A stretch of DNA of 64,000 bases, taken from JASGTU01 sp963821815. Its GTDB lineage: Bacteria > Chloroflexota > Anaerolineae > Caldilineales > Caldilineaceae. Shown here piece by piece: positions 1 through 9,015 of the stretch (position 1 is the stretch's first letter; each line of letters opens with the position of its first letter). The position numbers and the translations under genes were made by a program. The notes under the pieces were generated by a model. That model was not told the DNA's origin, did not search any database, and was given only the letters and a program-made list of their open reading frames with translations. The stretch spans positions 3,286,001-3,350,000 of the forward strand of contig CAWGFG010000006.1 of assembly GCA_963821815.1 (NCBI GenBank), in the 5' to 3' direction.

Positions 1-5
1 CGCCC

Positions 6-899
6 GTGGAAGAAACCGTTGATTCCATACGCTCTCTCAGCACAAGTAATTCCTATAGCGATGGCACAACGCCGGCGTTCATCTGCCGGTATGCAGTAAC
101 ACCGGCATGGATCCACGATTTTCTCTCCCTGTGGGAACGCAACCTCGTACTCTCCATCTATTTGGAGAAGGCGCTCGATCGAGTCGCAGAGGAGATCCAC
201 AGTACCAGCATTCGCCGCCAAACGCTCTATCAGATCACATACGATTTTGTGCCAATTACCAACCAAGAGCGGCGACAGCGAACGATCTCGCCCAATATTT
301 GGGCGGCATACAGCAAACTCTACAGCAGTGAATCGCTTACCCCCGCCTATCTAGTCAACATTATCGCCGGCAATGCGGTGGCGAATGCCGTCAACGGCCT
401 GATCCACCGCTATACGGTCGCCGGCGATACCATCAGCCTGCGCGATGTGCGCCCCTATCTCGTCTCCCGTTTCGGCGACCGAGGTCCGATTCGCGCCAGT
501 GCCAGCGCCGTGCTGCGCACGTTGGCTGGTTTCGGCGTGCTCACTCCGCTGGAGCGCGCCGGCGACTACCGTATCAACTCTAGGCTGCAGGTTGAAGCCT
601 ATGCCCTGCCGCTGCTGGTCTATGCGTGGTGGCGGCTGCGCAAGTGGCGCGATATTCGGTTGGATGACTTCGCGCAAGATACGCTCATGACGCTCATCGA
701 CACGGACTCATGCGTCGACGCCTGGCAACACTACGAAGGCATGCTGTGGACGATGTCGAAGCACAACAGCCCCACCAGTGCCAAGCTGCGCGCAACAGAT
801 GAGGTTACATTTCTGCGACTGTTGCTGAACGCGTTGGCATCCCACCCGCACTGGTCGACCGTGAGCCGAGAACTGTTGCACCCCGCTGAGAATCGCTAG
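6..899 (+). CDS. Unassigned 297-residue protein, start uncertain
   Basis: I do not recognise this protein. The reading frame is open from a GTG at the very edge of the window, and the next methionine lies deep inside, so the true start may be outside. The sequence is rich in aromatic and basic residues in its first half (a YQITYDF segment near residue 77) and has a middle part, around residues 145-195, with alternating helices that could be a winged helix (SRFGDRGPIRASASAVLRTL, then LTPLER). No signal peptide or membrane segment is visible. Codon use fits the neighbours, and the opposite-strand frames in the same place are shadows. Nothing nearby on the same strand suggests a role. After the stop there is about 200 bp without a gene before the converging transporter operon. 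Confidence 0.6.
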   Translation: MEETVDSIRSLSTSNSYSDGTTPAFICRYAVTPAWIHDFLSLWERNLVLSIYLEKALDRVAEEIHSTSIRRQTLYQITYDFVPITNQERRQRTISPNIWAAYSKLYSSESLTPAYLVNIIAGNAVANAVNGLIHRYTVAGDTISLRDVRPYLVSRFGDRGPIRASASAVLRTLAGFGVLTPLERAGDYRINSRLQVEAYALPLLVYAWWRLRKWRDIRLDDFAQDTLMTLIDTDSCVDAWQHYEGMLWTMSKHNSPTSAKLRATDEVTFLRLLLNALASHPHWSTVSRELLHPAENR

Positions 900-1103
900 C
901 GGTCTGCGCGCCGTTGTAGCGACGACTCGGGTCGAACTCGACACGCCACTCCTGCACAGTCAACTCGCGCAGTTTGAGCTACACAAGTTCCGCCTTCGGC
1001 AACGGCTGATCCGGTGACAGCCTATCGTGATTTAAACCATGCTCAGCAGGGCATTCGCATGTCATAACGACGGTCTCTTCGCCCAACACATACCATCTTG
1101 GTA

Positions 1104-1934
1104 TCAATGAACCTCTTTGCGGTGCATACCCACAGGCAGCGCAACCAGGCGCCCGTCGATGGTATGAACCTCGATATCCGCACCGTAAACTTTGCGCAGA
1201 TTATCGCTGGTTAGCACCTCGTCGGTGGGACCGGCGGCGATGGTCTGCCCGTCATGCACCAGCACCATCATGTCTGCAACTGATGCTGCGCTGGTCGGGT
1301 CGTGGGAAGAAAAGACCACCGTGACGCCGCTATCCGCCAGCGAGCGCATGAGCTGCAGCACACGATCCACGTTTCCCATATCCAGATGCGAAGTTGGCTC
1401 ATCTAGCAACAATATTTGCGGAGTTTGCGCCAATGCCCGGGCCAGTCGTGTAAGCTGACGCTCGCCGCCGCTCAGCGAGGGCACGGTGCGGGTGGCCAAG
1501 TGGCTCAGTCCGGCGCTCTCGATAGCCTGCTGTGCAATTTCATAGTCGTCAAGGCTTGGCGCATCAAGCCAACCCAGATAGGGCGCCCGACCCAGCACGA
1601 CATAGTCCAGCACGGTAAACTCGAACGGCACTTCTTCGTCTTGCGGAACCAGACCGATGGTCTGTGACATCTCCCGACGCGACATGTCTGCCTGTTGCCG
1701 TCCATTGATGGTAATCCCGCCGTGCAGCGGCGGCAAGCGCCCTAGCAGAACATTCATGAGCGTCGTCTTGCCGGAGCCGTTTGGCCCGAGGATGGCAGTG
1801 ACGCTCTCCTCTTCTATGGAAAGGGAGAGGTCGCGCAATACGTGCGGCGAGTCTGCATTGTACTGAAAGGTGATGCCGTCGAGCCGGATAAGAGGCTCGT
1901 GCGCCGTCAACCTGCGCTTACTAAATGTAGTCAT
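1104..1934 (-). CDS. ABC transporter ATP-binding protein, FecE/BtuD/MolC type
   Basis: Cytoplasmic ATPase of a type II (FecBCD-like) importer. Walker A GPNGSGKTT is at about residues 50-58, the ABC signature LSGGERQ at 154-160, Walker B ILLLDEP at 174-180, and the H-loop SSHD near 210. The length of 276 is usual. The gene is last of a three-gene minus-strand operon. Its start overlaps the end of the permease gene by 4 bp, as expected for translational coupling. Members of this family carry ferric siderophores, haem, cobalamin, or molybdate/tungstate (MolBCA of Haemophilus), and sequence alone does not separate these. A repeat upstream of the operon that is shared with tungsten genes (4171-4189) makes an oxyanion or molybdopterin-related role possible; this is inference. 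Confidence 0.9.
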   Translation of the reverse strand: MTTFSKRRLTAHEPLIRLDGITFQYNADSPHVLRDLSLSIEEESVTAILGPNGSGKTTLMNVLLGRLPPLHGGITINGRQQADMSRREMSQTIGLVPQDEEVPFEFTVLDYVVLGRAPYLGWLDAPSLDDYEIAQQAIESAGLSHLATRTVPSLSGGERQLTRLARALAQTPQILLLDEPTSHLDMGNVDRVLQLMRSLADSGVTVVFSSHDPTSAASVADMMVLVHDGQTIAAGPTDEVLTSDNLRKVYGADIEVHTIDGRLVALPVGMHRKEVH

Positions 1935-2935
1935 GAGCGTTTCAGCGTGAGCGACTGACTGGTCAATAGGATGACGAAGAAGAGCGCGCCAAGCAACGAA
2001 GTCAATATGCCCAACGGAATCTCACCGGGCAACAATGTCCTGGCAATGTCATCGCTCAACACGACAAAGACTGCGCCTAGGAGCATGGAGGCAGGCAGCG
2101 CATAGCGCGCGTCCACGCCGACGATACGGCGCGCCAGATGCGGCGTGATCAGACCGACCCAGCCCACGATGCCGGCCATGGCGACTGTGGCTGCCGTAGC
2201 TGCTACCGCCGCAGTGAGGATGAGCAATCGCTCACGCATCAAAGACGCTCCCAACGAAAACGCCGATTCATCGCGCATGGACAGCAGGTTCAGCCGCCAG
2301 CGCATGAGGAAGAGTACGATGAGGCTGACGACTGAAATCGGCAGAACGCGCAGCATTTCAGGCCAGGTGACGCCCCACAGAGCGCCCAATAGCCAGAAAA
2401 CAATGCTGGGCAAGGCCGAAAGCGGGTCGGCGATGTACTTCAGCAGCCCTAATAGCGATGAGAAAACGGCCGATACAGCGATGCCTGCCAGAACAAGGCG
2501 CAGCGCCCAGTCGCCGAATCGGATGCGCTGGGCGAGCCAGTAGGAAAAACCCAACGCCAGGAAGGCGAACGTCATGGAGAGGAGCTCGACCCAGATTGAC
2601 ACACTGCTCAAGAAGATGATGCCCAGGGCGGCGCCGAAGCCCGCGCCTTGCGAAACGCCCAGAAATCCAGGACTGACCAGCGGGTTGCGGAAAATCATCT
2701 GGAAGACCATGCCGGCGGCAGCCAACGATGCACCGACGACACTCGCCGCCACGATGCGAGGCAGGCGGAGATTCATCACGAGTCGACGCGCCAGTTCATC
2801 TTCAAAAAGGTAGCGCGGCGGCATGAAAGGCGGGCTCGGATAGCGCCCGACGAACAACGATACGGCAACGGTTACCACGAGGAGTAGGCCTAGCCCCCAA
2901 AGAAGCAGGCCTACTCGCCGTCGATGCTCCAACAA
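1931..2935 (-). CDS. ABC transporter permease, FecCD family
   Basis: Integral membrane subunit with about ten hydrophobic helices and 334 residues, the normal size for FecCD/BtuC permeases. Visible family marks are the GASLAAAGMVFQMIFRNPLV segment (residues 64-83), SLLGALWGVTWPE-like loops, and GWVGLITPHLARRIVG near 258-273, which is the coupling-helix region that contacts the ATPase. The start lies 2 bp behind the stop of the binding-protein gene, and its end overlaps the ATPase gene by 4 bp, so all three are one transcript. One permease gene implies a homodimer. Substrate is unknown: iron chelate, B12, or molybdate/tungstate. Confidence 0.92.
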   Translation of the reverse strand: MLEHRRRVGLLLWGLGLLLVVTVAVSLFVGRYPSPPFMPPRYLFEDELARRLVMNLRLPRIVAASVVGASLAAAGMVFQMIFRNPLVSPGFLGVSQGAGFGAALGIIFLSSVSIWVELLSMTFAFLALGFSYWLAQRIRFGDWALRLVLAGIAVSAVFSSLLGLLKYIADPLSALPSIVFWLLGALWGVTWPEMLRVLPISVVSLIVLFLMRWRLNLLSMRDESAFSLGASLMRERLLILTAAVAATAATVAMAGIVGWVGLITPHLARRIVGVDARYALPASMLLGAVFVVLSDDIARTLLPGEIPLGILTSLLGALFFVILLTSQSLTLKRS

Positions 2936-2937
2936 CG

Positions 2938-4026
2938 TTATTGCACGTCCCCGGTTAATGAGCCGATGATTGATGTCTCAATTGTGTCCGCATCCATGCC
3001 ATACATCTCGGTGAAGAAGGAGCGGATCTCTTCCAGCATGTCCACTTCGCCCATCTGCTCTGGGTTGATCTTAGAAGCTAGCCAGGTTACGCCGAGAATC
3101 CAGCGCGGGTCCGGCGAATCCCAGCCGAAGATCTCTTCCGGATAGCCGTAGATCTCGTCGTTCTGAACCGCTGACAGGGCCTGCCATTCCGGGGATTCCT
3201 TCAGTTTCGCCACGACCTCGCTGACGTCACTCTGGTAGGTGACCACAAAGATTTCGTCGGGATTCCACTGCGCGATCTGCTCGAAATTGACTGGCGTCCA
3301 ACCGCCGCCCGGTGCAGCATCCTTCCATACGGGTATGCCGCCGGCAAGCTCGACCTGGCGCGTCTGCAGCCAGTTCGCTGGCGGAACCTCCACGGCAACC
3401 GTGTCACCTTCTTCGCTATATTGAAATAACAGCACGCTCGGCTTTTCGCCGTCGGGGATGTCGCCGACCGCGGACTCGACTCGGTCCAGTCGTTCCTGGA
3501 AGTAGGCGATGATCTCTTGCGCTCGAGCAGAATCGCCGAACAGCTGGCCCAACGTGCGAATGTCGTTGAAATACTGCTCCACCGACTCCATCTCGAGATA
3601 GACGATGGGCACGCCCAGCTCGGCAAGCGGCTCGCCCAAGGTTTCCTGGGCGGTAGTTTTTAGGATGATGACGTCGGGCTTCACCGGCGCAATCTGCTCC
3701 GGACCGGCGTTGCGTTCCAAGATAGTTATCTGATCGAACGTATCATCGAAGAGGGGAATGAAGGTGGTCGGGTCGTTGTAGCGTCCGCCTTCGAAGGCAG
3801 CCAATCGGTCCTTGGCTTCGTTGAACATAAAGACTGCGCTGGTCACCATGTAGGTGCCCTTGCCGGCGATGACGGCACGCTGCGGCAGCTGGTCAAAGAC
3901 AATCTCCTGCCCGATCGCGTCCTGCACGACAATGCCCTCACCAGTCGCCGCCTCTGGCTGAACGGGTGCACAGGCTGCCATTAGCATCGCCAGTACCAGG
4001 ATGAATATCAATAGTTTTGTACGCAT
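2938..4026 (-). CDS. ABC transporter substrate-binding lipoprotein, FhuD/BtuF (TroA) fold
   Basis: Extracytoplasmic binding protein of 362 residues. The first 20 residues form a lipoprotein signal ending in the lipobox LMAAC with Cys19, followed by a short Pro/Glu linker typical of Chloroflexota lipoproteins. The mature part shows the class III binding-protein pattern: an N-terminal lobe starting IVVQDAIGQEIVFDQLPQRAVI, a lobe-linking long helix around residues 165-190 (FGDSARAQEIIAYFQERLDRVE), and a C-terminal lobe with EQIAQWNPDEIFVV. It is first in the operon with the permease and ATPase. The 5' leader of about 145 bp carries the TATACT-N7-TATACT repeat also found before the tungstate operon and AOR, so tungstate/molybdate is a candidate substrate besides siderophores and cobalamin. 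Confidence 0.9.
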   Translation of the reverse strand: MRTKLLIFILVLAMLMAACAPVQPEAATGEGIVVQDAIGQEIVFDQLPQRAVIAGKGTYMVTSAVFMFNEAKDRLAAFEGGRYNDPTTFIPLFDDTFDQITILERNAGPEQIAPVKPDVIILKTTAQETLGEPLAELGVPIVYLEMESVEQYFNDIRTLGQLFGDSARAQEIIAYFQERLDRVESAVGDIPDGEKPSVLLFQYSEEGDTVAVEVPPANWLQTRQVELAGGIPVWKDAAPGGGWTPVNFEQIAQWNPDEIFVVTYQSDVSEVVAKLKESPEWQALSAVQNDEIYGYPEEIFGWDSPDPRWILGVTWLASKINPEQMGEVDMLEEIRSFFTEMYGMDADTIETSIIGSLTGDVQ

Positions 4027-4170
4027 GACATGCGCCTTTCTTATTCTTGTAGCTTGTTGATGTTCTTCACACGTCGAATTCTACGCTCAGGCGTAGGCTC
4101 GTTCCCGCTCCAGCCAAGAAACTTAGCATAAGCTGCCTTATGATGGATGGAGCACCGTGCAATCGACCCC

Positions 4171-4189
4171 AGTATAGACGAGTAGTATA
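4171..4189 (-). promoter_or_regulatory. TATACT-N7-TATACT direct repeat, copy 1 (upstream of FecBCD-type transporter)
   Basis: Read on the minus strand, two perfect TATACT hexamers are separated by seven bases (13-bp period), 145 bp before the binding-protein start. A -35-like ATGACA and a -10-like TAATCT lie just upstream and overlap the first copy. The same doublet occurs before vapB (28233-28251) and before AOR (36938-36920). Because TATACT also resembles a -10 box, a pure promoter explanation must be kept in mind. Confidence 0.5.
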
Positions 4190-4271
4190 GATTATGCGAG
4201 ATATTCGCCTTGTCATTCGAGTCAATTGCGTAGAGGAAATCGCATAATCATCTATAGAGACGTGTGGTCAG

Positions 4272-4290
4272 TGGTAGACAGCTTCTACCA
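4272..4290. other. Small perfect hairpin in intergenic region
   Basis: TGGTAGA, a 5-base loop and TCTACCA form a perfect 7-bp stem. It lies between the divergent transporter operon (minus) and the nitroreductase gene (plus), in a gap from 4027 to 4568 that otherwise holds only the TATACT doublet at 4171. It may be an operator; no T-run follows. Confidence 0.3.
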
Positions 4291-4568
4291 TTCCGTATGC
4301 TAACCTACCTCGTTCTGGCTCACTGTGACCAACGCTACGGAAAACACAGCCACATTTCGGGTATTTTGTAAGGGCGCGACTGCGCAAAGCAACAATACTA
4401 CGCAGTTCATCCGTCGCAAAATGAAACGCAACCTGACTCCCCGCTCCGGAACCTGTCCAATGGGCAGTGAGACTGGTTCAGCAGACAGGCTGACCGAACG
4501 CATCGGGATTATGGATTAGATGGCGAAGTCTTGAGTTTATTGTGGAACTATTCAACAAGGAGGATCAC

Positions 4569-5075
4569 ATGAGTGTATTCGATGTTGTCAAAACCGCGCT
4601 AGCTGTGCGCCAGTATAAGGACAAACCGATTCCCGAAGAAACACTCAAGCGCATCGTCGATGCGGCGCGTCTTACCGGCAACTCCATGAATAAGCAACCG
4701 TGGTCGTTCATCGTCATTCAAGACAGGGCGACGCTGGAGAAGCTGGGAGAGCTAGCCAACACCGGTCCCTATACCGCTGAAGCAGCAGCGGCAGTTGCCG
4801 TCGTCATCGAACGTACACGGTTCGCCGTATCGGACGGAAGTCGCGCCATCCAGTCCATGGTGCTCACAGCGTGGGACGAAGGTATCGGCTCCAACTGGGT
4901 CGGCTTTATGGGACCGGACTCGATCAAACCGGTGCTTGGAATTCCGGAGGACCATGATCTACTAGCGATCATTCCCTTTGGTTACCCCGACCAACCCACA
5001 GGCAAGGGCGAAAAGACGCGCAAACCTGTCGACGAAGTTGTATTTTACGAGCAGTTCGGGCAAACCTCACAGTAA
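4569..5075 (+). CDS. Nitroreductase family protein
   Basis: FMN-dependent NAD(P)H oxidoreductase fold of the nitroreductase superfamily, 168 residues from the chosen start. The N-terminal VRQYKDKPIPEETLKRIVDAAR contains the FMN-phosphate-binding Arg, followed by NSMNKQPWSFIVI, and the C-terminal part carries GIGSNWVGF and IPFGYPD, all standard family segments. I chose ATG 4569 rather than a GTG 27 bp upstream because AAGGAGG sits 6 bp before it. It stands alone, with a hairpin terminator downstream at 5115. The natural substrate (quinone, nitro compound or flavin-linked) cannot be told. Confidence 0.9.
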   Translation: MSVFDVVKTALAVRQYKDKPIPEETLKRIVDAARLTGNSMNKQPWSFIVIQDRATLEKLGELANTGPYTAEAAAAVAVVIERTRFAVSDGSRAIQSMVLTAWDEGIGSNWVGFMGPDSIKPVLGIPEDHDLLAIIPFGYPDQPTGKGEKTRKPVDEVVFYEQFGQTSQ

Positions 5076-5114
5076 CCATCGCGGCGATCAAACGTCAAAC
5101 TAAATAGTGCACGG

Positions 5115-5138
5115 CTGCCGGCGCCTTTGTGCCGGCAG
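5115..5138 (+). terminator. Hairpin behind nitroreductase gene
   Basis: CTGCCGGC, an 8-base loop and GCCGGCAG form a perfect GC-rich 8-bp stem 40 bp after the nitroreductase stop. There is no clear T-run, so it is a terminator-like or mRNA-stabilising hairpin rather than a textbook terminator. Confidence 0.5.
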
Positions 5139-5294
5139 TTCGCGCTGCACAACCTGTATGAATTTCGTCTAGAATGGTCGCCCCGATTACAACGGTTTTG
5201 ATACGCCGGCTCGTCACTGAGCAGCAGCTCATCGACGTTCCCGATCGGCGACGAGATAACAGCTGTCATAATGGGTGGTTGAGAACCGCAATGA

Positions 5295-6050
5295 GTGTGT
5301 CCGAGCGAGTCTATAGTGGATAGCATTGCACTCGATGCGCGCGATGTAAACTGGCGTTGGCTACTGAAAATAGGTGGAATCTCGTCACTGCTGTCTGTCG
5401 TCGTATTGCGCTTGCAGACAATACTCTACATCTCGTCGCCCTCGCCCCATTCATTCATCAGCCTGAGTGAGTCATTGCATATCCACATGATCCTGAGCCT
5501 GCTGTTCATGGATCTCCTCTTTGTCCTCGACGGGCTGGTGCATCTCCCGTTGTTCATCTCCTTGTTCATACTCTTGCGGCGGACAGACAGCCACTACGCC
5601 CTAATTGCGCTGCAAACCGTACTGGTCGCCAGCATCGTCCACTTTGCGTCGAATACAGCCCTGCACTTGTTGACGCTGAACGGCTATTTTTTTGCTGCCG
5701 CAAACGAATGGGAGCAGGCGGCGACGCTTTCGTATGCTGCCACTTTGATGAATATAGACGGCAACGCTCCATCATACATCAGCCATTTGTTGGCGTCGCT
5801 TGCCGGCGTCATTTTCGCCGTTGTCATGCTGCGCAGCCATCTCTTTGGCAATATAATGGCCTGGTTCGGCATCATTGGGAATCTGCTCGCGTGTGGCATC
5901 TTCATTCCCGTAATCGGCATTTATTTTTCCGCACTTGTCGCCACGTTCGTCGGCATATGGTATCTCATCATCGCTTGGAAACTGCTCTGGCTCGCCAGCA
6001 ACCCCTATCTCGATTACGGTCCGCCGCGATATCGACTCTTCGTGCAGTAG
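5295..6050 (+). CDS. Polytopic membrane protein of unknown function
   Basis: A protein of about 250 residues with six or so hydrophobic helices: roughly residues 30-47, 63-92, 98-120, 158-180, 187-212 and 215-232. No catalytic motif is visible. The arrangement (a short N-terminal cytoplasmic part followed by helices with few charged residues) resembles DUF4386-type membrane proteins, but I am not certain of family membership. The start is unsure: GTG 5295 opens the frame and GTG 5319 is an alternative; neither has a strong ribosome binding site. No operon partner is evident. Confidence 0.7.
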   Translation: MCPSESIVDSIALDARDVNWRWLLKIGGISSLLSVVVLRLQTILYISSPSPHSFISLSESLHIHMILSLLFMDLLFVLDGLVHLPLFISLFILLRRTDSHYALIALQTVLVASIVHFASNTALHLLTLNGYFFAAANEWEQAATLSYAATLMNIDGNAPSYISHLLASLAGVIFAVVMLRSHLFGNIMAWFGIIGNLLACGIFIPVIGIYFSALVATFVGIWYLIIAWKLLWLASNPYLDYGPPRYRLFVQ

Positions 6051-6218
6051 CGCAACGCGCCGTAAACCCATCTGCCTTCAATCCATTGCTTCCGATAGCC
6101 GCCGCGCCCGCGCGCGATTCACGACGGCACAACCTCGCCTTCTGCGCACAGAATCTGGTACGATAACCTCACCAACTTACGCTGATCAATTCTAGCTACC
6201 ACATCAAGCAATATTGGC

Positions 6219-6902
6219 ATGCCCAACAACATCGGCACACTTAACGAAAAAGCGCTCCACGCCGCGCTCAAGGAATGGATAGCCGAACCAGGCGACCGCT
6301 TCGAGACGCCTGTCGAGGGCTATGTCGTCGACATCGTGCGCGGCGACGAGCTCATGGAGATTCAGACGCGCAACTTCTCCACCATGAAACAGAAGTTACA
6401 GGAGCTGACCCAACGCCAACCGTTGCGCTTGGTCTATCCCATAGCCATGGAGAAGTGGATCGTCAGTCTGCCCAAGGACAGCACGAGCAAGCTGCGACGG
6501 CGCAAATCGCCCAAGCGCGGGCAGCCGGCACAGCTCTTCGCCGAGCTCGTAAGCATCCCCAAACTGATCCTATCGCCCCATTTCACCATCGAGATGCTCT
6601 TGATACAGGAAGAGGAAGTGCGTTTCTACGACGGAAACCGTGCCTGGCGACGCCGAGGCTGGGTCGTACAGGAGCGGCGCCTGCTGGATGTGGTGGAGCG
6701 GCGCGTCTACCGTTCGCCGGCAGACTTAGCCGCACTCATTCCAGAAACTATCGACAACGGTTTTGACACCAGTGAACTGGCGGACGCACTGAATGTGCGA
6801 CGCCGATTGGCGCAGCAGATGGCCTATTGTCTGCGCGAATGTGGCGCGATCGAACAGGTGGGAAAGGCGGGCAACGCGCTGCTCTATGCGCGCCGCCTGT
6901 AG
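6219..6902 (+). CDS. Nuclease-like (PD-(D/E)XK-type) protein with C-terminal winged helix
   Basis: The 227-residue protein has two parts. The N-terminal half (residues about 1-110) begins with a helix NEKALHAALKEWI, then VDIVRGDELMEIQTRNF, an Asp...Glu-x-Gln strand pattern like the PD-(D/E)XK nuclease core with Gln in place of Lys, then a helix TMKQKLQELTQ and a strand RLVYPIAMEKWIV. The C-terminal half (residues 150-227) looks like a winged helix: VYRSPADLAALIP, DTSELADALNVRRRLAQQMAYCLRECGAIEQVGKAGNALLYARR. A role in DNA binding or repair is inferred from fold resemblance only. Only a weak ribosome binding site precedes ATG 6219. It converges with the TlpA-family gene 8 bp away. Confidence 0.75.
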   Translation: MPNNIGTLNEKALHAALKEWIAEPGDRFETPVEGYVVDIVRGDELMEIQTRNFSTMKQKLQELTQRQPLRLVYPIAMEKWIVSLPKDSTSKLRRRKSPKRGQPAQLFAELVSIPKLILSPHFTIEMLLIQEEEVRFYDGNRAWRRRGWVVQERRLLDVVERRVYRSPADLAALIPETIDNGFDTSELADALNVRRRLAQQMAYCLRECGAIEQVGKAGNALLYARRL

Positions 6903-6909
6903 ATGCTTG

Positions 6910-7500
6910 CTACGGGCGGATGTCGTTTACGTGCGCGATGAAATCCTCCGCGCTGAAGAGCATCCCCCTGTGCGTGTACACCAGCATGCCCTCTTTGTCG
7001 ATGAAGAATGTGGCAGGGATGCCGTCGACGGCGTATAACCGGGAAATCTTGTTTCCTTCATCCGGGCCGTTGGGATAGTCGAGCCCGTACTCCTCGATGA
7101 AATTCAGCGATCCGTTTAAGGTATCGCTATGCGTTAACCCGATAAAGACCACGTCACCGCCCTCTTCGTTCCGCCACGCATCGGCCAAGATAGGCGCCTC
7201 TGCCCGGCATGGACCGCACCAGCTCGCCCAGAAATTCACCACCACGCCGCGCCCGCGATAGTCGGCGAGGCGAACGGTCTCTCCGTCAAAGGTGGTAATC
7301 TCGAAGTCCGGAGCGAAACTGTAGGTCCGCACTTCGCTGTCGGTCTGCCGCTGAACGAAGAAAAGAACTGCGGAGGCAATACCGATGACCACGACAACCT
7401 TTAGCAGAGCGCGCAAAGATGACCTCGGCTTTGTCACCGTTGTCAGTTCGTCTAGAGGCGATTCTTCCTGGATATCAATCGTTTCTACTGGTGTATCCAT
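6910..7500 (-). CDS. TlpA/ResA-family thioredoxin-like protein, membrane anchored
   Basis: Thiol-disulfide exchange protein outside the membrane, 196 residues. A cytoplasmic N-terminus of about 30 residues is followed by one membrane helix (KVVVVIGIASAVLFFVQ, about 34-50) and a TlpA domain: APDFEITTFDGETVRLADYRGRGVVVNFWASWCGPC with the active WCGPC near residue 95, a central insertion typical of TlpA/DsbE, and the cis-Pro segment GIPATFFID. Family roles are cytochrome c maturation or reduction of exported cysteines; no such partner gene is in the window. It is followed upstream on the same strand by an L,D-transpeptidase gene with a 96-bp gap. Confidence 0.92.
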   Translation of the reverse strand: MDTPVETIDIQEESPLDELTTVTKPRSSLRALLKVVVVIGIASAVLFFVQRQTDSEVRTYSFAPDFEITTFDGETVRLADYRGRGVVVNFWASWCGPCRAEAPILADAWRNEEGGDVVFIGLTHSDTLNGSLNFIEEYGLDYPNGPDEGNKISRLYAVDGIPATFFIDKEGMLVYTHRGMLFSAEDFIAHVNDIRP

Positions 7501-7596
7501 GATGAGGTGCGTCTACGTTAAGACGTGCTACAAGTGCATCCAATGCCGGAAACCCGAAGCCGACGACCTGATCGCGTATACCAGGTCGTGGAAGGC

Positions 7597-8343
7597 TCAA
7601 TCGTGAACAATGACCAGCGTACCGGGATCGTCGGGCGGACTATTGTACCAGACGCTCGTTCCGTCCCATTTTGGGTTAGCCCAGTCGAAAAGCCACTTCG
7701 CATCCATGATGGTCATATTCAAACAACCGTGGCTGTGCGGCGTCCCAAAATCATTGTGCCAGTAAGTGCCGTGAAAGCTGTAGTCCTGGTAAAAGTACTG
7801 TACCCACTGCACGTTGTCCAGGTTGTAGTAATTGTCCGCCGCACGGTTACCGCCAGTCATGTTCTGCGATCGGACCTTCGTACGAATACGGAAGGTGCCA
7901 GTCACGGTTGGCGTGGCGGGCAGCCCGGACGAGACGATGAAGCCGCGGATGGGTCGATCACCCTCATACGCGATGACGGTCTGTTCGCTCAGGTCGACGC
8001 GTATCCACTTCTCTTCGTCGGTCGGTAAATCAATAGGCGATAGATTACCCAGATCGCCGGGTATAAAAGCTGTGGTCCAGCGGTCTACATCCCACGAAAA
8101 GGACTGCTTGATAATGGGTCCGATTTGCGGAGCGAAGATAGGCAATGGCGGCAGCATCTCCCCGTCCTTGATAGGCGTCACCGCGTCGCCGTCATTGGAT
8201 GTAAGGTCGCGGCCCTCGTCCATAGCACGGACGGGAATCGCTGTTGTAACAAAAAGAGCACAAATAATAAGTACAGAAAACAAAACCAACCTTGTGCGAG
8301 GGATTCTAAACCAGTGTACGAACGTGATACCGCTGTTGAACAT
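7597..8343 (-). CDS. L,D-transpeptidase (YkuD domain)
   Basis: Cell-envelope enzyme that forms or modifies peptidoglycan-type cross-links through a catalytic Cys. An N-terminal signal or anchor (RLVLFSVLIICALFVTTAI, about residues 17-37) precedes a linker and the YkuD domain: WIRVDLSEQTVIAYEGDRPI, the loop HGTYWHNDFGTPHSHGCLNM with the catalytic SHGC motif, and a final strand before the stop. The length is 248 residues. GAGG lies 9 bp before the ATG. It lacks the LysM repeats of the second enzyme of this family at 10871. Confidence 0.92.
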   Translation of the reverse strand: MFNSGITFVHWFRIPRTRLVLFSVLIICALFVTTAIPVRAMDEGRDLTSNDGDAVTPIKDGEMLPPLPIFAPQIGPIIKQSFSWDVDRWTTAFIPGDLGNLSPIDLPTDEEKWIRVDLSEQTVIAYEGDRPIRGFIVSSGLPATPTVTGTFRIRTKVRSQNMTGGNRAADNYYNLDNVQWVQYFYQDYSFHGTYWHNDFGTPHSHGCLNMTIMDAKWLFDWANPKWDGTSVWYNSPPDDPGTLVIVHD

Positions 8344-9015
8344 TACAGAGCGCCTCGTTAACCCGATTTATCCTGCCACAGTACTGCATCAAGCCTACGC
8401 AATAGCGAATTGTAAAACAGCACATAGCGTGAAGCAAAGCTGACCCAGCATGTTCGTCCGCGACAGGTAATACTGACAGCAAACGCACAGGATAGACGCC
8501 GGCAATTCTCGCTATATTGGTATGATACGTTGATGTGACGACAAAATCGACTGCCAGAAAGCAAACAACAGATTGGCCTCCACACAGGGTAGGCAATGCG
8601 CCGGCGAATCCAAGCTTCGGGTGCCGGGTCTGGTCCCACGCAATGTGGTCGGTATTCGCGTGAGTAAATACCATTTTAGGTCTCAGAATTGCCAAATCAG
8701 ACAGCTATTGTCGAGCTAACGTATGACAAATGAGTCTTGACTGTGATCACAAACGCTCCGTATACTGGTCTCGAGGTAGTCGGTTAGTACCGAATCATTT
8801 GTGAAACAGTATCCTGAATACGCATTCGCGCAATTCAGCCGCGCAACCAGCGAAAGCTGACTCACACAATAGCTCTCGACGCGTCCACGGAGCGTGGCCT
8901 GCGGCTTAGCCTGTCACCGGGTTCGGATATTGCACAACACTCAGCTTGATGGTGCGCGTCGCTGCCATCCAGCAATAGCCAAACAAACAATACGGACACT
9001 TGGGAGGTTGAAATC
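8344..9015. other. 672-bp intergenic region, nothing convincing seen
   Basis: This divergent region lies between the L,D-transpeptidase (minus) and xylB (plus). Short frames on the minus strand (8306-8695, 8862-9107) lack ribosome binding sites and family resemblance. I saw no strong promoter, repeat or RNA structure. Confidence 0.5.

Noticed and set aside
4027..4568. Cobalamin riboswitch before the FecBCD-type operon
   Set aside because: A TACCACTGACC stretch on the minus strand faintly recalls a B12 box, but no matching upstream elements were seen and it lies upstream of the likely transcription start.
8306..8695. Minus-strand frame in the xylB upstream gap
   Set aside because: No ribosome binding site, not protein-like; overlaps the start of the transpeptidase gene.
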